A DNA stretch of 12,719 nucleotides from assembly GCA_003024985.2 (NCBI GenBank), contig PXIH01S0002447.1; one strand, 5' to 3'. The number at the start of each line of letters is the position of its first letter. Within the stretch, counting starts at the first letter, position 1. Below the pieces are notes generated by a model that worked only from the letters and a program-made list of their open reading frames with translations, was not told the DNA's origin and made no database searches. Source of the DNA: Euperipatoides rowelli. Taxonomy: Eukaryota > Onychophora > Udeonychophora > Euonychophora > Peripatopsidae. This document shows, one piece after another, positions 1-6,078 of this stretch. The position numbers and the translations under genes were made by a program.

Positions 1-41
1 TATCGAATATTTCAATATTTGAGCAAAAGTTGTTCTTAAAA

Positions 42-95
42 GGGCCTACAAAATTTTAGGTGCCTAGGGTCTACGAATGTGTTAAGACGGCCCTG
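42..95. mobile_element. hAT-like transposon terminus (right end)
   Basis: The segment carries GGGCCTAC, then GTGCCTAGGGTCTAC, and ends in TTAAGACGGCCCTG. Read on the minus strand it starts CAGGGCCGTCTTA, which resembles the CAGGG(C/G)CG starts of many animal hAT transposon inverted repeats. The 8 bases after it (96-103, CATGTATT) would be the target-site copy, but the partner end lies left of the window so this cannot be tested here. The identification rests on remembered family consensus only. Confidence 0.35.
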
Positions 96-103
96 CATGT
101 ATT

Positions 104-404
104 TGGAAAAAATATAATCTTAATATGTTTATTAACTTTTATATTAACAAACATTTTAAATTACACGAACCTTTGATGGAGCTATTTTAATTAAATAAAA
201 ATTTGTTTTAAAAATGTAAAAAAGGTTGTCTGATTTTTCATGAAATACAAAAAAAAAAATTAAGATTTTTAAAAATATTTATTAAAAAAAAAAAGACATT
301 ATTTAATATAAAAAATCTAAATGTCCTTTCACTTTTCTATCTGTGAAGGTGGTTTTATAATGTTCTTTCTTTTTTCTCACAGAGTAGAGAATTTTAAAAC
401 ACTG
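104..404. other. A+T-rich stretch, no gene seen
   Basis: This holds poly(A/T) runs (for example near 249-260 and 285-295) and no open frame of useful length. It lies just beyond the C-terminal end of the minus-strand Polinton block, so it may include decayed sequence of that element, but I recognise no further gene in it. Confidence 0.5.
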
Positions 405-922
405 ATACAATATCAAAATAGATTTAGGGACATTTAATTGAAATAAGGCTTCTTAAAATTCATGTAATCCATTAGATTTATTATTCGTTTTTAGTTTCAC
501 TAGAACTTTTTTTAATAAGTCTTCAATATGAAGGTTTGGTAAAGTATGATTATGAATTATTATTTCATTTTTATCATTATAGTCCAAGAAGGATGGAATT
601 AGTAGCCATTTCTTGTAGAATATTTTTGTAGCAGTTTTCTGATATGTCTTGGGTATAAAATTTAAAATATTCTGAAAAGATTGTTGTGAGGATGGAAGTT
701 CAAGTTGTTTTGTGCTCTTCTTTTTTATTCATATTCAAATAATTCATTAACATTTGATTATAACATTGTATTTTATCAAATACAGATAATGAAGAAGAAT
801 TTAAAATAGACACTGTTTCTTGATCTAATGATGACTATCGGCAAACTCAAAGGTTCAGGTAGTGGTTTCGGTCTTGTTATTCTTTGAAGTTCATTTTCTC
901 TAACGAAATACATTTTTTCCAT
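405..922 (-). pseudogene. Broken Polinton conserved protein, downstream of ATPase
   Basis: Minus strand, possible start at 922-920 with a second ATG at 913-911 giving KMYFVRENEL. This resembles the 'K-M-x-L/F-V' opening of a short protein I recall next to the ATPase in many Polintons. A frameshift near 840 leads into LDQETVSIL...DKIQCYNQML, matching the family's 'LD..M..IL' and 'K...Y.Q.L' blocks. Another shift near 690 leads into FIPKTYQKTA and, after roughly 50 more codons, a Gly-x-x-x-Phe then NVPKSI block near 420-460, interrupted by a stop at 453-455. Order and spacing fit one gene broken at least three times. The product's function is not established; it may be a virion core or minor structural protein. 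Naming is from memory of family patterns. Confidence 0.55.
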
Positions 923-939
923 TTTTTTTTATCTACCGG

Positions 940-1165
940 AGATGTCAGATGACCAATGGAATAAGTCCTTCTAAAAGTGGAACTTTTTTTCAAGAGAGTA
1001 ACACTAAAATCTTTTTGTGTTTTTGTAATCGTTTGAGTTTTTGTGGTGATAATTTTCAATTCCTCATATCACGTTCAATGCGATTTCACTTATGTTTTTT
1101 ATTAGATCCAAAGGAGCAGTTTGTATTAATCTTCCATTCTCGAGCTTTAACTCAATAAGTAATTT
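940..1165 (-). pseudogene. Broken short basic Polinton protein
   Basis: Minus strand, between the ATPase and the next remnant. The frame near 1155-1075 reads LIELKLENGRLIQ and LIKNISEIALNV, then hits a stop; Lys/Thr-rich sequence follows in a shifted frame (about 1059-1000), then a basic segment with RRTYSIG near 970. Many Polintons carry, right after the ATPase, a short protein with a 'L-I-K-x-(I/L)-x-E-C-x-L-N-V-L-x-G' block followed by a Lys/Arg-rich stretch. The match here is that block plus position. Some authors compare such small basic proteins with adenovirus core peptides; I cannot test that. The usual hydrophobic tail is not evident. Confidence 0.45.
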
Positions 1166-1239
1166 TAAATAATGGGCTCATTTTTGTTATTCCATTTCTT
1201 GCTTATGTAGCCTAAATGACGAGTGTTTCGCCTGGAAGT

Positions 1240-1755
1240 ACATTCAATTGGAGTTGGAATAATTCTGATGTTGTCAGTGCAAGGTTAATAATTAAAATAC
1301 CCATACGTTTTTGAAGTAGCATCCTCATATAAATCTTTAACTTATTGAATATTCCCATGTCTGAGTTGTGAAGCGAAAGTTAATATTTGTTTCTTATCAC
1401 AAGGATTTTTAAATAAAATAATATAGTGGGAGTTTAAACTGATAGACTTAAATCTTTGAAGTATAGATTTTGTATAATGAGGATAACACTGAGATTTCTG
1501 TGGTGGCTTCCTCTAGTGAATAATGTAATATGACTCTCTTCAGTGTAGTAATCCACTGAATTATCTAATACGATGAAGCTCGGATAATCATTTGCTATTA
1601 CCAATAAGCTCTTCAGGTATACCTTTAATAAATTTAATTTTTGGTAGAACACTCAATTCAACATAAAGAGGTTGTATTTGTGTGTAACAAATTATTTTCT
1701 GTGGTGGAGGTACCGGTACGATACATTCATATAAAACAGATGAAAGGGTGATGAA
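1240..1755 (-). pseudogene. Broken Polinton packaging ATPase (A32/FtsK-HerA type)
   Basis: In this family the ATPase pumps DNA into the capsid. Three reading frames of the minus strand, used in turn, give the expected blocks in order: KIICYTQIQ (about 1700) and FIKGIPEEL (about 1615); then the Walker B region YPSFIVLDN (1586-1560) and the signature FTRGSHHRN (1520-1494) followed by LIIQNLY; then SLNSHYIILFKNP (1440-1402) and YEDATSKTYGYF (about 1330-1290). The change of frame near 1440 and a stop at 1344-1342 show it is dead. Walker B reads LDN where LDD is usual. No Walker A P-loop is visible; the sequence runs into a minisatellite at 1799 instead. The signature around Ser-His-His-Arg-Asn is what makes this call secure. 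Confidence 0.8.
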
Positions 1756-1798
1756 ATACAATTACCTAAATACTTAGGACTAAGAAAAATATATTGAG

Positions 1799-2015
1799 TA
1801 CTGGAAATGATATACCATATTTGATAGGAACCGGAAGGGATATCATCAAGCAGAAGTGTTGTGTTAACTGATGTGACATCATAAACGGAAGTGATGTCAT
1901 AACCGGAAGTAACATCATAACTGGAAGTGATATTATAACCACAAGTAACATCAACTACCCTGAATCGGAAGTGATGTCATAAACAGAAGTGACATCATAA
2001 ATGGAAGTAATCAAC
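1799..2015. repeat. Minisatellite, 18-bp period, GGAAGTGATGTCAT type
   Basis: At least six units are in register from 1883 to 2015: 1883-1900, 1901-1918, 1919-1936, 1937-1953, then a 9-nt interruption, then 1963-1980, 1981-1998 and 1999-2015. Degenerate units precede them at 1799-1818 and 1829-1846. The unit is close to AACCGGAAGTGATGTCAT. Neighbouring units alternate between a GATGTCAT and an AACATCAT ending, which suggests a 36-bp higher-order unit. Because 18 is a multiple of 3 the array is open on the minus strand, but that frame (six-residue repeat of Met, Leu, Pro and Val type) is a by-product of the repeat, not a gene. Confidence 0.88.
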
Positions 2016-2120
2016 TAAAAAAAAAATAAACAAATAGCAGGTACAAACCCCTTGGGATAACCTACATCATCACAGCCCCAGAAATCTCATGTACAAATAA
2101 ATAAAGCTCACTGGAATGAC

Positions 2121-2166
2121 GCATGTGTGTATGTGTTCTTAAATCACAAAAAGCACACACACATGC
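2121..2166. repeat. GT/CA inverted repeat
   Basis: GCATGTGTGT at 2121-2130 and ACACACATGC at 2157-2166 are exact reverse complements, with a 26-nt loop. It looks like a small hairpin built from GT and CA microsatellite sequence. Confidence 0.6.
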
Positions 2167-2754
2167 AAAATAAAACATGGAGAGCTAATCGCTTTGCACA
2201 ATGTTTACAACCTGTGATCGATCAAATCATGTTAATATGACATTTGCTAATGAATAACAAAATCCCTATTATGAAGTCTGCTAGTGTTAAAGCATCTGGA
2301 TCTCAGATGTAACATTTGTCTTCAGCATATTAGACAATTTCTATCAACTGCACCCTGACCCTAACTCCAACATGAATATAATATCAAATTAAAGGATATT
2401 TAACCTTTTAAAGCATATTTAAAAATAAGTAATGCATAATCTATCGCACTATACCACAGATAGAATGCAAACCGGCCAATAATTGGAAGTTTTGGGGCTG
2501 TTGGAAAATTTTACACCTGAGATCCAGTTACTATAAAGCAGCCTGCAAAGATAACACAGCTAATTCTTTGCATGCATGAGCTAATGTAACAGAAAAAAAT
2601 AAAAAACGAATTTGTCATAGTGTGTTACTTCATCAATATGTTTCTTATATATTTTTGAGAGGATTTTCTGATAATGACATCAACAAATTATCTCAAACTC
2701 AAAATATTGTTTATATGACACCTATGCATTAATTCATTTTTTAATACCAGTAAC

Positions 2755-2777
2755 TTTTTTTTTTTGGGGGGGGGGGG
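2755..2777 (+). repeat. T11-G12 homopolymer junction
   Basis: Eleven T (2755-2765) are followed directly by twelve G (2766-2777). This is a slippage-prone site and a likely place for sequencing or assembly length error. Confidence 0.85.
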
Positions 2778-2910
2778 AATGGAGGAGTTAATCAAGGGAA
2801 ATGATTTTTTTAGTAATATTCTTTGAAATTAAATCATTAAAAAAATCTATTTTGTATGATCTTTAATAAATTACCAGATAGTTTGAACCTAGAACCCTTT
2901 CCTAGTCTAT

Positions 2911-2975
2911 AGTGTACTATTATTTATAATGCATTAATTCTGTTATTTTAATGTATTGTCACACAGGAGGAGTAC
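2911..2975 (+). repeat. LTR-like direct repeat, left copy
   Basis: ATTATTTATAATG at 2919-2931 is identical to 5749-5761. Colinear shared blocks follow: TTAATT, then TTTTAATG against TTGTAATG, then ATTGTCA, then CAGGA and AGTA, with small indels. By eye about three quarters of positions agree over roughly 60 nt. The A+T-rich start makes chance partly possible; the second half (ATTGTCA...CAGGA) is more telling. Confidence 0.4.
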
Positions 2976-3210
2976 TTTGTACTGTACCTTGTGAAGTATT
3001 GCATATTGATAAAGCAGAATATGAATTCAAAACACTAATAGTAGGTATGGCAATGCCAAGATTTTATAAATCAAGACCAATAATTTTGCTATGAAATAAA
3101 AGGTGGAAACAGAAATAGACTGATAAAACTAAAAATATTGATACAGATGAAAAATAGTGTTTGCAGAGAAAATTGAACACTTCAAGGGGGAAGGGAACAA
3201 ATTTAGAAAA

Positions 3211-3411
3211 TTAGTTTTATTTATGCTTATGAGCAGGTAGAAGTAGAAGAGGAATAAAAAAGGTAGTCACGAATAAACTCATAAAATTATATTTAAATAC
3301 AATAGAATACCATTTGGTGAATCATCAGCACCATCAAAATTCAAAGGGCTGATGAAAAATGTAATGCAAAAGTTATGGAGTTGGTTTGTTTTAACTGTTA
3401 AAATGAAATGA
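3211..3411 (+). pseudogene. Gypsy-type reverse transcriptase fragment
   Basis: In frame from 3277 to a stop at 3409-3411 the plus strand reads IIFKYNRIPFGESSAPSKF (3286-3342), which fits the RT palm block 'F-G-x-Y-x-x-x-R-x-PFG-x-SSAP-x-x-F'. Upstream in another frame AYEQVEVEEE (about 3225-3254) fits the preceding 'D-A-x-x-G-(F/Y)-x-Q-I-x-L-x-E-E' block; its catalytic Asp is not preserved. Downstream, EHVKLLQEQQ in the same frame just past the stop sits where 'E-E-H-x-x-x-L' is expected, but the catalytic Y-x-DD box between them is not seen. This is an inactive fragment of about 65 codons from a domain normally near 180. Confidence 0.62.
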
Positions 3412-3643
3412 TGTGAACATGTAAAACTATTGCAAGAACAACAAAATTTTGTAAACAAATTGTGATAGAAAGAATAACCTATGTGTGTTATACAATTTAT
3501 AAAGGCCTGCATACAAGTTGAGACAAAATATAAGCAATAAATGATGCACCAGTCATGTAGTGCAGTAAAAGGCTTTTTATTGGCTTAGTAAATTATTATA
3601 AAAAATATATACTGTAGGTCTACAATAATTAATCCAATATTCA

Positions 3644-3679
3644 AATTGAATCAGTTATTGTATAAAGGTAACAAGTCCA
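3644..3679 (+). repeat. Left terminal inverted repeat
   Basis: Pairs with 4767-4802: 35 of 36 positions match, the mismatch being T (3669) against A at the equivalent place. It includes one copy of the motif GTATAAAGGTAACAAGT (3660-3676). Confidence 0.8.
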
Positions 3680-3831
3680 TAGAAGACCATTCTGAGAAAA
3701 TCGGAAAAAAAACTAACTTCAAAATGCCAATCCTGATTTACTTTAACTCTTCAGATGAATTGAAGAACTGGTTAGCTGAGTTGTTTAGTATACCGGTAAT
3801 TAAAAATTATTTTTTATTAATAGATCACTAG
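3646..3831 (+). other. Uncharacterised 61-codon open frame in the TIR element
   Basis: The frame begins inside the left inverted repeat with no ATG at its edge; the first ATG codon is at 3724. Residues around 3700-3790 read TNFKMPILIYFNSSDELKNW then LAELF, an aromatic-strand-plus-amphipathic-helix pattern that loosely recalls the C-terminal end of a PH domain (last strand, then helix with conserved Trp). A possible donor (CCG|GTAATT, GT at 3796-3797) follows, but no good acceptor precedes it. It could be a captured exon, a transposase scrap or a chance open frame. I do not assign a function. Confidence 0.15.
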
Positions 3832-3854
3832 CTGTTGTTATTTTTGTCTAGTGA

Positions 3855-3871
3855 ACTTGTTTCCTTTATAA
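3855..3871 (-). repeat. Internal copy of the TIR 17-nt motif
   Basis: ACTTGTTTCCTTTATAA matches the right inverted repeat copy (4770-4786) at 16 of 17 positions in the same orientation. With the left TIR it forms an inner inverted pair about 210 nt wide. Confidence 0.65.
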
Positions 3872-4602
3872 AACAAATATAATTAAGCTGTTTTTTTCAT
3901 GCAGAAAATATAAAGAATAATTAAATAACAATGTTTATTTTTTAATCTTAAGTAATATACACATTATTCAGAACATTTCAGAGTCCTATTGAATCCTGGC
4001 TGAAGGCCATTCCTGAAATTGTGTGAAGAACTCTTAATGTTCTAGAGGAATATACTTAAACATTTTTGCCACATCATCCAGTTTGGCACTTGTAATGGGA
4101 ATCTTTGCATTTTATGCATGCTCATTTGCCTGTGATGGATTTTCTGTGTTCTTTGAGAAATGAAATTTGTTTGTGCAAAGATCCTCAATGTATTCTCTGG
4201 CCAGTATATTGCACTTTGACTTTTGTAAGTTAAATGTTTGTATTTCGATACAGCAAAACTCTCACTAAAAGTCTTTTTGCCTGATAGTGATATTCATGCA
4301 AGTTTTATTTTTAATGTTTAAAGTATTTAGGTCACCATGACATATCTCCAGTATTAACTATCTTTACTATGAAAGGAGTGTTCATTTTCTTAGTATTTTA
4401 GAAAAAAAAAATACTATTTTTTTTCTATTATAGAAACATACTTCGTGGGTGTGTAGATGCGGCCATGATGCCTAATAATCTTCTTAATGATAATAAAGAA
4501 TAATAATTATATTTTATTTTTCAAGAATTTTAAAATGTTTATGGGTGCATACATTTCTGAAAAAGTTTTTGTTTATGGCCAACTGCAGCACCAGAATTGA
4601 GT

Positions 4603-4641
4603 GTATGAAGGAAACATGTCCTGNACATGTTACCTTCATAC
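4603..4641. repeat. 17-bp-arm hairpin with ambiguous base in the loop
   Basis: GTATGAAGGAAACATGT (4603-4619) and ACATGTTACCTTCATAC (4625-4641) are complementary at 16 of 17 positions around a 5-nt loop that contains N at 4624. The arms are variants of the motif in the terminal repeats (GTATRAAGGWAACAWGT), and the arm mismatch falls at the same W position that differs between the two TIRs. The N may reflect difficulty in reading through the hairpin. Confidence 0.8.
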
Positions 4642-4766
4642 AAAAAATGGGATTTTTAAAGTNACATCACATCACCATTTTTGGCTAAACAAGATTCATT
4701 TATAGACTCATTGATGAGTGGACTTGAAATTTATAAAATGTATATTTCAGTTTGATATGGAAAATT

Positions 4767-4802
4767 TGGACTTGTTTCCTTTATACAATAACTGATTCAA
4801 TT
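4767..4802 (-). repeat. Right terminal inverted repeat
   Basis: Reverse complement of 3644-3679 with one mismatch. Contains ACTTGTTTCCTTTATAC (4770-4786), a minus-strand copy of the motif. Confidence 0.8.
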
Positions 4803-5066
4803 AGTACGAAAAGAGATAAAATGATACTTTGATAAACGCACATTCAAAATGGTAAAAGGTTTTGACAACTGGTAATGTGTTAACACAATGAAAACAGAAG
4901 AAAAACGAATGTGATTCTTTGGAATATGAACTGGGAACAGTAAGCCCAACACATATGAAAATGGTAGAATAGTCCAATTGCATATATACATCCAGGACAC
5001 TGAGTAAAACTTTGGGTTGTTGCCATGTAAATAATTATTGATCGACAATAATTTTTGATATAAAAA

Positions 5067-5610
5067 ATGTTTAACAGAGTGATTATTGACAATGGCCCAC
5101 AGTTTACTTCAAATTATTTTAAAACATTATTAAAGATGAATAGAATTATTCAAATATTAACTGCACAATATACTGTAATTCCTAAATCAAACAGATTAGT
5201 TGAAAATTGGATTAACCTTTTCCAAATGGGAAATGAAATGCATATTGAGGGAAAAGTATATATAGGACAGGTACGGTAATGCAACAATATTTATTGGATT
5301 ATAGAAATTCAGTACACCGCACAAATTGAGAAAACCCCAACTAAGATGATGTTTGGAAGGAAAATAAAATTAAAATGTGACCATCAGATATAGGAAAACA
5401 CAGAAATAAAATGAACTGCAGGAGAGGCAAAAATGAGAGAAACAGAAGTAAAGGAAAAGATAATGATAAGCAATTATATTGAAAATGGATGCCTGATGAG
5501 TTAAAAGAGAAAATGGGGATGGTAACATTAATGTGGGAATGGAGAATGGTCACAGGATATACCTAGTGCAGGACAAGATTAAAGTAAAAAAGTGACACAA
5601 TATGGTGCAG
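5067..5610 (+). pseudogene. Gypsy-type integrase fragment, frameshifted
   Basis: Integrase joins retrotransposon DNA to the host genome. The first frame (5067-5279) has RVIIDNGPQFTSNYF, the block with the second catalytic Asp, and then IPKSNRLVENW, where Glu matches the third catalytic residue of 'P-x-S-N-G-x-x-E'; the Gly is replaced by Arg. A stop after 5276 and frame changes follow: YLLDYRNSVHR (about 5290-5322), then KTPTKMMFGRKIK (about 5333-5371) in another frame, which are the usual C-terminal 'YR-x-x-x-H' and 'P-x-x-L-x-F-G-R' blocks. MRETEVKEKI (about 5432) and QDKIKVKK (about 5569) fit the later 'R-x-x-x-x-x-K-x-x' and 'GD-x-V-L' parts. The domain with the first catalytic Asp is not seen upstream. 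GAACTGCAGGAGA recurs at 5413-5425 and 5634-5646. Confidence 0.75.
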
Positions 5611-5740
5611 GAAGTGAGTAAAATATTATATAAGAACTGCAGGAGAAACAAAAGATGAATAGAGAAGATAATGTCCATCGAGAATTAAGGGCAAAAACAG
5701 TAAATTTTTAAAAAAAAAGTTATATTTTTTTAGAAGTAAA

Positions 5741-5805
5741 GATATATAATTATTTATAATGTGTTAATTATAATATTGTAATGATTGTCATCCCCAGGAA
5801 AGTAT
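5741..5805 (+). repeat. LTR-like direct repeat, right copy
   Basis: Partner of 2911-2975, starting from the shared ATTATTTATAATG (5749-5761) and running through ATTGTCATCCCCAGGAAAGTA. It lies about 130 nt after the last integrase-like block, a reasonable place for a 3' LTR. Divergence is high and no TG...CA ends are clear. Confidence 0.4.
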
Positions 5806-5901
5806 TGATATGCAATACGGCTTATTACTTGTTTTTATAACTTTTAAAATGTATTAAGTTCTGTGTAATTGAACTAAGCAAATATTATTGACTATGGAGT
5901 C

Positions 5902-6078
5902 ATGGAAAATAAAAAACCTTACAATCCTACCACAGTTACTGAAAAATTGGATGCCATAAAATAATTAAAATAATTACTTAAAGACAAACTAATTTATCTA
6001 GCACATACAGAAGGACTTAATAAATTAAAAAATATTCATTCCAAGAATTGGACAATTAAGCCCTTTAACATTATGTAG
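5902..6078 (+). pseudogene. Degenerate 58-codon open frame, unidentified
   Basis: From ATG 5902 to TAG 6076-6078 the frame has two in-frame TAA codons (5962-5964 and 5971-5973). The residues look protein-like: ENKKPYNPTTVTEKLDAIK before the stops, then LLKDKLIYLAHTEGLNKLK after. Both stops could have come from CAA by one C-to-T change. It lies just after the right LTR-like repeat, so it could be a leftover of another retroelement, but I do not recognise a family and A+T-rich sequence gives such frames by chance. Confidence 0.22.

Larger units (their letters stand above)
405..1798 (-). mobile_element. Degraded Polinton/Maverick-class element fragment
   Basis: Three adjacent minus-strand coding remnants lie in one order: packaging ATPase, short basic protein, second conserved protein. 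They resemble the morphogenesis gene cluster of Polinton/Maverick elements (the related free viruses are often called adintoviruses). Each is interrupted by frameshifts and stop codons, so none can be expressed as a normal protein. No PolB polymerase, retrovirus-like integrase, protease or capsid gene of the element was recognised, and neither terminal inverted repeat was found. The fragment therefore spans only about 1.4 kb of elements that are usually 15-20 kb long. Its upstream side is cut by the minisatellite starting at 1799. Confidence 0.72.
2016..2910. other. Non-coding stretch, mixed complexity
   Basis: No open frame of weight is visible on either strand. 2040-2600 has more balanced composition than its surroundings (for example the segment with CACCCTGACCCTAACTCC near 2350), which might mean an old repeat or single-copy sequence, but I recognise no family. 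It also holds a GT/CA hairpin and a T/G homopolymer junction, listed separately. Confidence 0.5.
3644..4802. mobile_element. 1.16-kb element with 36-bp terminal inverted repeats
   Basis: 3644-3679 and 4767-4802 are reverse complements over 36 nt with one mismatch, and matching stops on both sides. The ends read AATTGAATCAGTTATTGTAT and so on. AATT occurs at both outermost edges and is its own complement, so it could be a 4-bp target duplication instead of part of the repeat. The interior has no recognisable transposase, so this looks like a non-autonomous DNA transposon or foldback element. Five copies of a 17-nt motif lie within it. It sits between the RT and integrase fragments of the gypsy remnant, which suggests insertion into that older element. 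The family is not recognised. Confidence 0.72.
2911..5805 (+). mobile_element. Degraded Ty3/gypsy-type LTR retrotransposon, nested
   Basis: Reverse transcriptase (3211-3411) and integrase (5067-5610) remnants lie in the same orientation and in normal pol order. A weak direct repeat brackets them (2911-2975 and 5741-5805), which may be what is left of LTRs. Gag and protease were not recognised, and the RNase H part is missing. The RT to integrase interval is about 1.75 kb, of which 1.16 kb is the inverted-repeat element 3644-4802, so most of the original RT-integrase interval has been deleted. The motif style ('R-x-PFG-x-SSAP', 'DNGPQF') suggests the invertebrate K02A2.6-like gypsy group, from memory. 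Confidence 0.55.

Noticed and set aside
949-1158. 69-codon plus-strand open frame
   Set aside because: Lies opposite the minus-strand Polinton remnants and shows no motif; a shadow frame.
1710-1722. GTACCGGTACGAT shared with 9826-9838
   Set aside because: A 13-nt word that contains a palindrome; too short to link the two places, and the first copy lies in the ATPase remnant.
1766-1954. 62-codon minus-strand open frame
   Set aside because: It is the 18-bp minisatellite read in frame; period divisible by 3 keeps it open.
2967-3044. Possible 78-nt phase 1-1 exon (CACACAG acceptor, GTAG|GTATGG donor)
   Set aside because: Acceptor tract is weak, no homologue is recognised, and the stretch begins within the left LTR-like repeat of the gypsy remnant.
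4797-5048. Overlapping minus-strand open frames up to 83 codons
   Set aside because: No motif recognised; they lie between the TIR end and the integrase fragment and are most likely shadows of decayed gypsy sequence.
5067-5279. Integrase fragment as part of the Polinton (which also encodes an integrase)
   Set aside because: The DNGPQF block and the downstream P-x-x-x-x-F-G-R block are of gypsy type, the strand is opposite, and an RT fragment of the same type lies upstream.
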